Shown: positions 16,559-23,253, numbered from the stretch's first letter. The stretch is 27,456 nucleotides of DNA from Cyrtobacter comes (GCF_034470605.1 NZ_JARGYT010000006.1:1-27456), one strand, 5' to 3'. The notes: generated by a model from the sequence alone, not told the origin. A program made the numbers and translations.

Positions 16559-17269
16559 GTGTGGCAGGTTAGAATTCTTACATTGTTTCCAGAAGTATTT
16601 CCAGGTCCGCTAAATTATTCTGTCACTGGTAGGGCTATGAGGAATGGAATTTATAGCATAGAGCCTAAGAGTATAAGGGATTATTCAGAAGATAAACATT
16701 CGCGCATTGATGATACCCCATACGGTGGAGGTGATGGTATGGTAATTAAAGCAGATGTTCTAGGTAATGCAATAGAGGGTTTTTTTTTGCCAAATGGAAA
16801 TCCAGTTATATACCTTTCTCCTAGAGGAAAGGTGTTTAATCAAGATATGGCTAAAGATTTTATAAGCAAAAATGGTTTAAATTTAATTTGTGGTAGATTC
16901 GAAGGTATTGACGAGAGGGTTATACAACTGTATAAGATCACACAGGTTAGTTTAGGTGATTTTTTACTCTCTTGCGGGGATGTTGCCGCTTTTCCGCTTC
17001 TGGATTCGTGCATAAGATTGCTTCCTGGTTGCCTTGGGAATCCTAATAGTGCGGAGACTGAATCGTTCTCCGGCGGTGGGTTGTTGGAGCATCCTCATTA
17101 TACTAGGCCTAGGGTCTGGAGAGGTTTGGAGGTTCCGTCTGAGCTTACGAGTGGAAATCATGAAGGTATAGCACTTTGGAGGAGGAGAGCGTCTGAAGAA
17201 GAGACTATGAAAAATCGGCCTGATATTTGGAAAAGATATTTAGAGAAAAAAAATGAATTTGCTGGATAA
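16559..17269 (+). CDS. trmD: tRNA (guanine-N1-)-methyltransferase TrmD
   Basis: TrmD methylates G37 of tRNAs reading CUN, CCN and CGG, which prevents +1 frameshifting; it is essential in most bacteria. The 236-residue SPOUT protein begins at a GTG (WQVRILTLFPEVFPGPL fits the family start). Motifs: DDTPYGGGDGMV (51-62), YLSPRGKVFNQ (85-95), LICGRFEGIDERV (109-121), and the knot segment SLGDFLLSCGDVAAF (131-145). The C-terminal GLLEHPHYTRP and SGNHEGIALWRR are normal. Two positions are odd: the usual S-G-G-E of the SAM knot reads SCGD (138-141), and the catalytic aspartate of E-D-S-F (Asp169 in E. coli) is a glutamate (ETESF, Glu168). The catalytic arginine is kept (Arg153). Probably functional, because the rest is intact. 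The gene overlaps rplS by 17 bp. Confidence 0.93.
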   Translation: MWQVRILTLFPEVFPGPLNYSVTGRAMRNGIYSIEPKSIRDYSEDKHSRIDDTPYGGGDGMVIKADVLGNAIEGFFLPNGNPVIYLSPRGKVFNQDMAKDFISKNGLNLICGRFEGIDERVIQLYKITQVSLGDFLLSCGDVAAFPLLDSCIRLLPGCLGNPNSAETESFSGGGLLEHPHYTRPRVWRGLEVPSELTSGNHEGIALWRRRASEEETMKNRPDIWKRYLEKKNEFAG

Positions 17270-17597
17270 GTACGTGCAAAAAAATATGACAGATCGTCCT
17301 ATTCCTGATTTTAGGTCTGGGGATACTCTCATGGTGCACGTGAAAATATTGGAAGGGGCCTCTGAAAGGGTACAAAGATTTGAAGGTGTTTGTATTGCTA
17401 GAAGAAATCGAGGTATAGGGTCCAGTTTCTTAGTTAGGAAAATTTCCTATGGCATAGGTGTTGAAAGAAAATTCATGCTTTATTCGCCTAGAGTTATTTC
17501 AATAGAGGTGCTTAGGAAGGGGCGTGTTAGAAGAGCCAAGCCTTATTATCTGAGGGATCTACGTGGAAAAGCTGCTAGAATTAAGGAAAGAACCTAG
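17253..17597 (+). CDS. rplS: 50S ribosomal protein L19
   Basis: L19 lies at the 30S-50S interface and takes part in the intersubunit bridge. The 114-residue protein has PDFRSGDTLMVHVKILEG (19-36), ERVQRFEGVCIARRNRGIG (38-56), SSFLVRKISYGIGVERKFMLYSPRV (57-81, split here only by length) and ends in the conserved LRKGRVRRAKPYYLRDLRGKAAR region. Length is normal. Its start overlaps trmD, a common trmD-rplS pairing, and suggests coupled translation. The usual upstream partners rpsP and rimM are not next to trmD here. Confidence 0.96.
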   Translation: MNLLDKYVQKNMTDRPIPDFRSGDTLMVHVKILEGASERVQRFEGVCIARRNRGIGSSFLVRKISYGIGVERKFMLYSPRVISIEVLRKGRVRRAKPYYLRDLRGKAARIKERT

Positions 17598-17886
17598 TTT
17601 GTTTTAGGGGGCGTTTTTTAGCTATTACATTAGAGCATTCTGCTTTAATATGCTTGTAGTTGTTTCTTATTCCGCACTTCTTTATATCTATTGAGGTGCT
17701 TTGTGGGGTTGTGTGCTTTTCTCATAAACCTAGGTGATAGGTTTTATGCAGTCTTGGGGGTGTATTTCGTGCACATTACATCATTTTCCACAAGCATTTT
17801 ATACTTTTTAAAATACCATATTTCCATTTTTGTTATTAGATTGTTCTAGTATAAATTATTCTGTTTTCATGCGGTGGCTAACCAAA
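17598..17886. other. Gene-free spacer after rplS with a strong hairpin
   Basis: No gene is seen. CATAAACCTA and TAGGTTTTATG (17723-17748) form a stem of about 10 bp with one bulge and a 5-nt GGTGA loop. An upstream weaker pair GCACTTC/GAGGTGC lies at 17674-17680 and 17693-17699. Either could end the trmD-rplS transcript, but neither has a proper T-run. Confidence 0.4.
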
Positions 17887-18089
17887 GTATGGCCATAAAA
17901 GTGAATTTATTTACTGCTAATGTCTCTCCGTTTTTTTTTTTTTTGAGACGCAAAAATATACCCTATGCAGTAGTATAGGGTAGGGTAAATTTCTAAAGAT
18001 CCTTATCATATCTTCTCTGCTCGTTCTTTTTTATGCTTTCATAACCATTATCTGAAATGATTCAGCGTGATTGAGATTTGCAATAGACT
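17887..18089 (+). repeat. Tandem repeat D, unit 1
   Basis: This 203-bp unit is followed after 2 bp by a second copy (18092-18288). Shared features in order are GTATGGCCATAAAAGTGAAT, a CTCTCCG-T-run-GAGA segment, the inverted repeat CCCTAT/ATAGGG (with loop GCAGTAGT), TCTTCTCTGCTCGTTC, and the dyad CTGAA-ATGA-TTCAG. Unit 1 carries a run of 14 T (17931-17944), where unit 2 has TTTCTTTT. No open reading frame of note spans the unit. Confidence 0.85.
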
Positions 18090-18091
18090 AG

Positions 18092-18288
18092 GTATGGCCA
18101 TAAAAGTGAATTTATTTACTGCTACTGTCTCTCCGTTTCTTTTGAGATACAAGAATACACCCTATGCAGTAGTATAGGGTAGGGTAAATTTCTAAAGATC
18201 CTTATCATATCTTCTCTGCTCGTTCTTTTTTATGCTTTCACAGCCATTATCTGAAATGATTCAGCGTGATTGGGACTTACAGTAGACT
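18092..18288 (+). repeat. Tandem repeat D, unit 2
   Basis: Second copy of the unit at 17887-18089, about 90% identical outside the T-tract. It keeps the CCCTAT/ATAGGG hairpin and the CTGAA/TTCAG dyad, so these two structures are the conserved parts. The shorter T-tract accounts for most of the length difference. Confidence 0.85.
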
Positions 18289-18346
18289 CTTTAACATCGT
18301 ATCTATAGTGATTTACGCTGAATTAGCATAAGCTATAATAATATAG

Positions 18347-18380
18347 GCGGTATTATCTATTTACCTCAAATAAAATAGCT
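18347..18380 (+). repeat. Short repeat B2
   Basis: Second copy of the 33-bp sequence at 16381-16413, with one extra T. Just upstream, at 18312-18336, the sequence resembles the right end of the A-type elements (ACGCTGAATTAGC and AAGCTATAA). Repeat relics are therefore layered in this region. Confidence 0.6.
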
Positions 18381-18399
18381 GTAATAGCAACTGATAATA

Positions 18400-18430
18400 A
18401 TCTTGTTTAAATTTATCATAAGAACAAGAT
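18400..18430 (+). other. Perfect 8-bp inverted repeat
   Basis: ATCTTGTT (18400-18407) and AACAAGAT (18423-18430) are exact inverted repeats around a 15-nt loop, followed by ATTTTGTT. This could be a weak terminator or an element end. The surrounding 18381-18613 has no recognised gene. Confidence 0.3.
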
Positions 18431-18613
18431 ATTTTGTTACAAAGGCTGCTTGGTTGAATCTTATCATTCTTTATTAAGGCATTATTTAGCTAGATTTAAC
18501 AGAAAAATGCTACTCCAAGGCATACCGACTCTATACTATTCAATAGATTAGGTAAGTCTAAAATACCATCTATCTTTTGTTAGCAATCCCAAAAATTTCT
18601 GCTAAATATACTG

Positions 18614-18775
18614 ATATTATAGCTGATTAATAGAATACCATACTTATGAGGTGATAACTAGGTAGCTTGAATGTTGCATTAGGTAACAAATCTACTTAAT
18701 TTAGCTTCTTGGGAATTCTTTAAGTTATAGTTTGAGCTCTGGCTTTCGTGCTGATTTATGGGCCTTTTGTGGTGA
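18614..18775 (+). repeat. Long direct repeat C1, upstream of the unknown gene
   Basis: About 160 bp recur at 19612-19793 with roughly 88% identity by eye. The repeat starts ATATTATAGCTGATTAAT, contains GTGATAACTAGGTAGCTTGA and GGGAATTCTTTAAGTTA, and ends in CTCTGGCTTTCGTGCT. The final part includes the GTG start codon and the first codons of the gene at 18748, so the repeat carries that gene's leader. Confidence 0.85.
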
Positions 18776-19404
18776 TGGATGTTATGGAAAGTAGTTTTTT
18801 AAACTTCATTTACATGCCTCTTTTTATTGTGTCGCTATATTATATTTATACTTCCAAACTAAAAGCTATGGACTCAAATTTAATTAATTCAATCACTTCA
18901 ATTATAAAAGCGATACCTGTTTTATATCCCTGTATCAAGTTTATCTGGTCTTATGGTAAAAAATTTTTACCAACATATGGTTTTGACAAAGATTACTATA
19001 AAGCATTAGATCAGTTAAATCGGTTACCATACAGTATGGCGTTTACGGAGAGTAAAAATAGAAACATTAATCCAATATGGTTAAGTGTTTGGCCATTGCC
19101 AGGTAATACTGATAGTGATAGTCAAACTATACGTATGAATTGGTGTATATCGAAACCAGTTGATGCTTTAATAAAGCCAATGGTAAATGCTAAACTCATT
19201 ATTCCAAAATTAAAATTTTTGAACGTAAATAAATTTCGATTTATTTGTACAGATAATGCAGGTAATAATTTAGGAAAATGTACATTAATATATAGAGATT
19301 GTAGTGACGAAGAAAATTCCTTACTAAAGCTAAATCGAAAGTTAGCAAAACATCTTAAATCAAGCTCTACATTATATCTATACCGAAGATTAGATGAAAT
19401 TTAA
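18748..19404 (+). CDS. Hypothetical protein with N-terminal membrane segment
   Basis: I do not recognise this 218-residue protein. With the GTG start (18748) it has a hydrophobic segment at about 15-35 (SFLNFIYMPLFIVSLYYIY) that may be an uncleaved anchor or signal. A short linker with a second hydrophobic stretch (IPVLYPCIKFIW, about 55-66) follows, and then a soluble region of mixed beta/alpha character with four cysteines (Cys133, 167, 177, 185 approximately). In-frame ATG codons at 18775 and 18784 are alternative starts; the long start is favoured only because the duplicated leader ends at this GTG. The gene lies alone, bounded by the C1 and C2 direct repeats about 1 kb apart. Codon use is AT-rich like its neighbours. 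It could be an acquired or lineage-specific secreted or membrane protein; no function can be given. Confidence 0.55.
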   Translation: MLIYGPFVVMDVMESSFLNFIYMPLFIVSLYYIYTSKLKAMDSNLINSITSIIKAIPVLYPCIKFIWSYGKKFLPTYGFDKDYYKALDQLNRLPYSMAFTESKNRNINPIWLSVWPLPGNTDSDSQTIRMNWCISKPVDALIKPMVNAKLIIPKLKFLNVNKFRFICTDNAGNNLGKCTLIYRDCSDEENSLLKLNRKLAKHLKSSSTLYLYRRLDEI

Positions 19405-19611
19405 TCTATTCAAAGTACCTAGGCTTTATAGGCGCTTTAAAATGAATCTAAATCAAAATGTAAAACTATCTACTTCAACAGAAATGTTATAGCGAAGATA
19501 TATAAAATGGCGCAATAATTGCTCTAGCTTCTTAACTCCTATTTTATAGGACGTTTTATACTGACTTAGCTATATTGGCGCTTTAGTAAAAATTTCTTGT
19601 AAAATGCGTTT

Positions 19612-19793
19612 ATATTATAGCTGATTAATGGAGTGCCATCCTTATGAAGTGATAACTAGGTAGCTTGAATGTTGCCTTATGTAACAAATCTACTTAATTC
19701 CGCTTCCTGGGAATTCTTTAAGTTACAGTTTGAGCTCTGGCTTTCGTGTTCTGGAGTGAGGCTTTCGTGCTAGTTTATGGGTTTGTTATGGTA
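19612..19793 (+). repeat. Long direct repeat C2, downstream of the unknown gene
   Basis: Second copy of C1, 998 bp further on. It has an extra 21 bp because the GGCTTTCGTG block is doubled (19739-19748 and 19760-19769). Like C1 it ends in a GTG start followed by codons for L-V/I-Y-G, after which the two sequences diverge. The 207 bp between the gene end (19404) and C2 contain no gene. Confidence 0.85.
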
Positions 19794-19844
19794 TGTAAAA
19801 TGGATGATCGTATTATGTTTAACAACGTGAAGAGGGCTGTTTGA
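19767..19844 (+). pseudogene. Duplicated start of the unknown gene, broken after 25 codons
   Basis: Within C2 a GTG frame reads MLVYGFVMVCKMDDRIMFNN and ends at TGA after 25 codons. Its first four residues (MLVYG against MLIYG) match the start of the gene at 18748, showing that the duplication included the gene start but not the body. It may be a non-functional leftover or a short leader peptide: its stop codon overlaps a possible TTG start of the next small frame. Confidence 0.4.
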
Positions 19845-19987
19845 AACTAAGCACATTCCTTACATTACCTTTTCTTCTCTTTGCACTTTATGTTTCAGTT
19901 TTTTATATCATTCCTGAAACTTATAATGCAACCAAACCTAAGTCCTATAGGTTTGAAGATCTCAAAACTACAGAAGTAGATGTATGA
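19841..19987 (+). CDS. Possible small membrane protein, TTG start
   Basis: A 48-codon frame starts at TTG with a fair Shine-Dalgarno-like AAGAGG 7 bp upstream, unusual for this window. It reads KLSTFLTLPFLLFALYVSVF then YIIPETYNATKPKS and a charged tail ending KTTEVDV. This is one hydrophobic helix with a polar C-terminus, as in small inner-membrane proteins or a signal peptide. I do not recognise a family. The TTG start, the short length and the lack of relatives make it uncertain; it could be a fragment of a larger decayed gene. Confidence 0.3.
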   Translation: MKLSTFLTLPFLLFALYVSVFYIIPETYNATKPKSYRFEDLKTTEVDV

Positions 19988-20055
19988 ATTCTTATATAAA
20001 AGATATAGTTATTTAAATTAGCTTGGGTTAAGTTTAAAAAAGTTACTGTTTATGT

Positions 20056-20081
20056 AATGATTTTATACCGCTTTAACTATA
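20056..20081 (-). repeat. A-type element end, fragment A3
   Basis: Read on the minus strand this 26-bp piece begins TATAGTTAAAGCGGTATAAA and differs at only three positions from the left end of A2 (26763-26788). The rest of the element is missing, so it is a relic or a solo end. Confidence 0.5.
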
Positions 20082-20426
20082 ATATGAAAAAAATAATCAG
20101 CGCAGCCTTCAATCAGTTGCACTTTCTATAAAATAGAAAACTTTTCTCGGTATACTGAAATGTGCTCAGGTGAATACTACAGCGAATATAGGCATAACTA
20201 TTTTAGGTTGGGAGTTTTTACGTGTGGAATATGAGCTTTCTTTGCTTATAGACAAAGAAGAGAATGTGTTTGGAATATGGGCAGAACATATTGCGGACAT
20301 ATACTTTTTATTAAAAGGTAATGACAGATCAAGATAAAAAATACCATTTGTATGTTTTTGCTAATGGAGTCAATTTGCTTGGTAAGACGAATCAAAGTGC
20401 GCCACAACACGGATTCGCCCTTCCCC

Positions 20427-20454
20427 AAATGGCCCAAGATGGAGGGGGCCATTT
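20427..20454. terminator. Strong symmetric hairpin downstream of virB11
   Basis: AAATGGCCC (20427-20435) and GGGCCATTT (20446-20454) form a perfect 9-bp GC-cored stem with a 10-nt loop, flanked inside the stem by A/T runs as in bidirectional terminators. It lies 49 bp beyond the virB11 stop codon. T-runs are short on both sides. It is the most stable hairpin in the region. Confidence 0.5.
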
Positions 20455-20502
20455 TATGCCATCAGGTTTGGATCTGCTAAAAATGAAGCCCCTCCTGTAC
20501 AA

Positions 20503-21492
20503 TCAGGCTTTATTCGTATTTTTAAAATATATCTCTGATACATATCTACGCCCCTTTTCTCCACGTTTTAATTGTACAACGGCATCAACTACGTTAAGTA
20601 TGTATTCACGAATCTGATCAGGCGGCATACCAAGGCCGGCCTGCATAACCATAAGCTTAAGTTGTTCTAAGGCCATTATTGGTGTATCTGCATGTAGAGT
20701 TGATATGGAGCCAGGATGCCCTGTGTTTATAGCCCTTAAAAAGCTAAATGCCTCAGCCCCCCTAAGCTCTCCGACTATTATTCTATCTGGCCTTAGCCTT
20801 AAGCAGGCTTCTATAAGGTTTTGTGTTGTGACATTTGCTCTACCTTGCCCACCTTTAGATGCTAATAAATGCAATCTATTAGGATGATCGTTTAGTACTA
20901 TCTCCCTCGCATCTTCGCAAGTAATAATACGCTCATCGCTAGGAATGGCCCTAAGCATTGCGTTGGTAAATGTGGTTTTCCCTGTAGACGTACCGCCACT
21001 TATTATTATGTTTTTCTTGTAAATTACTGATTTATATAAAAAATCCTTTATTTTTTGTTGATTGAGTAGTGTGGCAAGCTCATTACCTTTTTCATCTACC
21101 TCTTCTTTGATTGTAGTACTATCAAATGCGCCCAATTTTTCATAACCATTAAGATCAAGGTTCATTGAAGATGGCTTCCTTATTGATATTCCTATAGTTC
21201 TTACCTCGCATGCTGGTGGAATAACTATCTGTATCCTAAACCCGTTAGGTAATGTAGCTGAAAGTAGTGGTGTCTCTTCGCTGATTTTTTGTTCTGTAGA
21301 TTGTGCTACAAGTAGGGCAAGTGATTTTAGATGATCAAAATCCAATTCTGGTATTTTTTCGCTATATATATCACCACTCTTTTCTATCCATGCTTCATGC
21401 GGTCTATTTATTGATACTTCATTTACCCCATCCTCTTGGAATATTCTATTAAGTGGCTCAAGATACGTATTCAGGGCCGTCAAGCTACTCAT
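20503..21492 (-). CDS. virB11: Type IV secretion system ATPase VirB11
   Basis: VirB11 is the hexameric traffic ATPase at the cytoplasmic base of the P-type type IV secretion system (Rickettsiales vir homolog). The 329-residue protein has the N-terminal domain (about 1-140, with VNEVSINRPHEAWIE) and the RecA-like domain with Walker A GGTSTGKTT (166-174), the Asp box TCEDAREI (191-198), Walker B IIVGELRGAEA (238-248) and the His box GHPGSISTLHAD (258-269). All motifs are intact. In many Rickettsiales it sits between virB10 and virD4; here neither is adjacent, and 121 bp upstream on the same strand is trcR. Its partners must therefore be elsewhere in the genome. Downstream is a GC-rich hairpin and then repeat-rich DNA. 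Confidence 0.95.
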   Translation of the reverse strand: MSSLTALNTYLEPLNRIFQEDGVNEVSINRPHEAWIEKSGDIYSEKIPELDFDHLKSLALLVAQSTEQKISEETPLLSATLPNGFRIQIVIPPACEVRTIGISIRKPSSMNLDLNGYEKLGAFDSTTIKEEVDEKGNELATLLNQQKIKDFLYKSVIYKKNIIISGGTSTGKTTFTNAMLRAIPSDERIITCEDAREIVLNDHPNRLHLLASKGGQGRANVTTQNLIEACLRLRPDRIIVGELRGAEAFSFLRAINTGHPGSISTLHADTPIMALEQLKLMVMQAGLGMPPDQIREYILNVVDAVVQLKRGEKGRRYVSEIYFKNTNKA

Positions 21493-21613
21493 GTAACTAA
21501 AAGCAAAAACAAACTACCAGTCTATAAACACACTCGCAGCAAGTAAAGACTTTAACAAATCTCAAGCATAAAAGAGATGTTAATACATTGATTTGCTGTA
21601 TGGCTCTAAGCGC

Positions 21614-22183
21614 TTAATCAGGTTGTTTTATGTCATCTTTATCATGATGTGGTGATATAGACTCAACTAGCTTATCTAAATCTGTTTGAGAGCATAATCC
21701 TAAAAGGACAGGATCCTTTGCTTGTATTGATGCGAAATTTTTATACGTTTTATCCTTAATGGATGAAACCGTAGCTTTTGTAGACCCTATAAGCTTTGCT
21801 ATTTGAAAAACACTAATCTGAGGGAGGCTCTTTAGCAGCCAGTACGCCGCATTGGGCTTATCTTGTCTACGTGCCACAGGTACATATTTAGACGTTTTTC
21901 TTTTCTTCTTCTCCTTAACCATCATGCGAGTAGCATGATCAGAGAATCTGAGCATAACAGTAGAATCCGCTTCACATCTTTTAATCTCTTCATAAGTGAG
22001 CTGATTATTGTGTATGGGGCTAATCTCCTTTATTCCTCTAGCAACTTCGCCATCTGCCATACCCTGAATTTCCGCAACATGAAAGCCGCAAAAATCAGCA
22101 ATTTGCTTAAATGTTAAAGAGGTATTCTTTATAAGCCAGGTTGCGGTAGCCTTAGGCATAAGAGGAACGTTTTGCGTCATCAA
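21614..22183 (-). CDS. trcR: Cell cycle transcriptional regulator TrcR (DUF1013 family)
   Basis: This 189-residue protein belongs to the alphaproteobacterial DUF1013/TrcR family, implicated in cell-cycle transcription control. Diagnostic blocks: PLMPKATATWLIKNTSLTFK (7-26), QIADFCGFHVAEIQGMADGEVARGI (27-51, given in outline), VPVARRQDKPNAAYWLLK (101-118) and KDPVLLGLCSQTDLDKL (about 155-171). Two helix-turn-helix-like segments are apparent, QIADFCGFHVAEIQGMA and QIAKLIGSTKATVSSIKD, each starting Q-I-A. A basic patch (KEKKKRKTSK, about 90-99) separates them. Two ATG codons open the frame; either may be the start. It has its own promoter with a dyad (next entry) and may be cotranscribed with virB11. 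Confidence 0.85.
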   Translation of the reverse strand: MMTQNVPLMPKATATWLIKNTSLTFKQIADFCGFHVAEIQGMADGEVARGIKEISPIHNNQLTYEEIKRCEADSTVMLRFSDHATRMMVKEKKKRKTSKYVPVARRQDKPNAAYWLLKSLPQISVFQIAKLIGSTKATVSSIKDKTYKNFASIQAKDPVLLGLCSQTDLDKLVESISPHHDKDDIKQPD

Positions 22184-22214
22184 TATTTAACGAACCAAGG
22201 AAACAAGGGATTGG

Positions 22215-22248
22215 ATGCTAACTATTTTAGAGCATTTTGTCAAATGCT
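22215..22248 (-). promoter_or_regulatory. trcR promoter with an overlapping dyad operator
   Basis: On the minus strand a perfect TTGACA (22243-22238) and TAGCAT (22220-22215) are spaced by 17 bp; transcription would start about 25 nt before the trcR ATG. The inverted repeat AGCATTT-TGTC-AAATGCT (22231-22248) is centred on the -35 box. Such a dyad is a plausible operator for repression, perhaps by TrcR itself, although that is only inference. Confidence 0.6.
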
Positions 22249-22376
22249 TTGTCTACTTAGTCCAGAAATATGGATTCTAAGCCACATCAAGAGATTTACA
22301 AGCCGCTTTATTCTGTGAATAAATACAAAACTGAATTTTACACAAAATACAGCCTGACTATTTATGAGAGGCTTAT

Positions 22377-23120
22377 TTAAACATCATCACCACCATCATC
22401 ACCACCACCACTATCTTCTGTTACTTGATGGCTTGGTTGCCTTCTCCTTCTATCCTTTTTAAGAACGCCCTGTAATGTACGTAAAGACATATTTTCCGAT
22501 ATATATCTCTCAACCTCATTAGAAAGCTCTGGTATCTTACCTTTAAAAAGATGGTTTGCTCCATATATAGGAAAGTATTCTATAGAGGAATTTTTTTGTT
22601 TGCTAAGCCTTTCATATAGGGAAAATACAGTTGCTTCGGAAACAACCTCATCATCAGTGCCATGTATTATAAAGCCTGGAGTTGGGCAGGGAGTTAGGAA
22701 GCTAAAGTCATAATCTGGCGGTGATGCTACTATAAATGCTACTATTTCTGGTCTTCTCATTAAGAGTTGTAGGGCGATCCAAGCTCCAAAGGAAAATCCA
22801 GCGACCCAGTATGCAGGCGCGCCAGGGTTTTGTGATTGCAACCAATCTAAAGCTATGGCAGCATCAAGTAGTTCACCCACGCCATTATCGAATTCACCCT
22901 CTGATCTTCCAACGCCTCTAAAATTAAATCTAAGTACGGAAAATCCCTTTTTTGCGAATGAATGGAACATGCTGTAGGCAACTTTGTTGTTCATAGTTCC
23001 GCCTTGTTGAGGGTGCGGATGCAGAACTAGTGCAACTGGATGGCTAAAGTCTTCGGATTTATGGTATCTGCCTTCGATCCTACCAGCTGGTCCGTTAATA
23101 ATTACGTCTTTTGTTTTCAT
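22377..23120 (-). CDS. Alpha/beta hydrolase family protein
   Basis: This 247-residue cytoplasmic hydrolase belongs to the small serine-hydrolase group conserved in alphaproteobacteria. Motifs: LVLHPHPQQGGTMNNKV (31-47, oxyanion-hole loop H-P-H-P), FRGVGRSEGEFDNGVGE (67-83), the nucleophile elbow GFSFGAW (Ser110), an acidic residue at GTDDEV (Asp156 or 157) and the catalytic His190 (GANHLF). The substrate is unknown. The last 30 residues are a basic stretch (KKDRRRRQ) and then a Gly/Asp-rich low-complexity tail (DSGGGDDGGDDV) encoded by trinucleotide repeats. The gene is divergent from the isc operon, and its start is preceded by the dyad TGTTAT-AAAA-ATAACA (23121-23136). Confidence 0.85.
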   Translation of the reverse strand: MKTKDVIINGPAGRIEGRYHKSEDFSHPVALVLHPHPQQGGTMNNKVAYSMFHSFAKKGFSVLRFNFRGVGRSEGEFDNGVGELLDAAIALDWLQSQNPGAPAYWVAGFSFGAWIALQLLMRRPEIVAFIVASPPDYDFSFLTPCPTPGFIIHGTDDEVVSEATVFSLYERLSKQKNSSIEYFPIYGANHLFKGKIPELSNEVERYISENMSLRTLQGVLKKDRRRRQPSHQVTEDSGGGDDGGDDV

Positions 23121-23150
23121 TGTTATAAAAATAACAAAACTAATTTTATA

Positions 23151-23175
23151 AAAGTTGACTATTTTAGGAGGTTAT
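23151..23175 (+). promoter_or_regulatory. Candidate IscR type 1 binding site
   Basis: By position, 21 of 25 bases match the E. coli type 1 IscR consensus as I recall it (ATASYYGACTR, then WWWYAGTCRR, then STAT). The match includes the GTTGACT half and the terminal TTAT. The site covers the -35 box of the operon promoter, the placement used by E. coli IscR for [2Fe-2S]-dependent repression. The downstream half deviates (AGGA against AGTC). Confidence 0.65.
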
Positions 23176-23184
23176 CCTAGGATA
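23155..23184 (+). promoter_or_regulatory. Promoter of the isc operon
   Basis: TTGACT (23155-23160) and TAGGAT (23178-23183) are spaced by exactly 17 bp, five and four of six matches. The -10 box lies within the perfect 12-bp palindrome TATCCTAGGATA (23173-23184), a second operator-like feature. Transcription would start near 23190, giving a leader of about 64 nt before the GTG start codon. Confidence 0.65.
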
Positions 23185-23253
23185 TCACTCCGAGCGGCAC
23201 ATTATATAGTACCGAGTTTATGTAGGTATAGATTGATTGTTTGGTAAAATAAA

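Larger units (their letters stand above)
19988..20502. other. Gene-poor stretch with decayed sequence before virB11
   Basis: No gene is firmly supported. A GTG frame at 20170-20337 (55 residues, including LGWEFLRVEYELSLLIDKEE) is protein-like in composition, and a second frame from ATG 20321 overlaps its end, but both lack relatives I can name and the second runs antisense into virB11. They may be remnants. An A-type repeat end and a strong hairpin (separate entries) also lie here. Confidence 0.35.

Noticed and set aside
17593..17619. CCTA/TAGG mini-stem and T6 run right after rplS as a terminator
   Set aside because: Only a 4-bp stem, separated from the T-run by G-rich bases; not enough to call.
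17887..18288. CRISPR-like array
   Set aside because: Only two long adjacent copies, no short regularly spaced repeats with unique spacers, and no cas genes.
20321..20617. 98-residue plus-strand reading frame
   Set aside because: Its second half is antisense to the well-supported virB11 3' end, it spans a strong hairpin, and the sequence resembles no known family.
22380..22412. CAT/CAC repeats read on the plus strand as a histidine-rich sequence
   Set aside because: The real frame is on the minus strand, where it encodes the Gly/Asp tail of the hydrolase.
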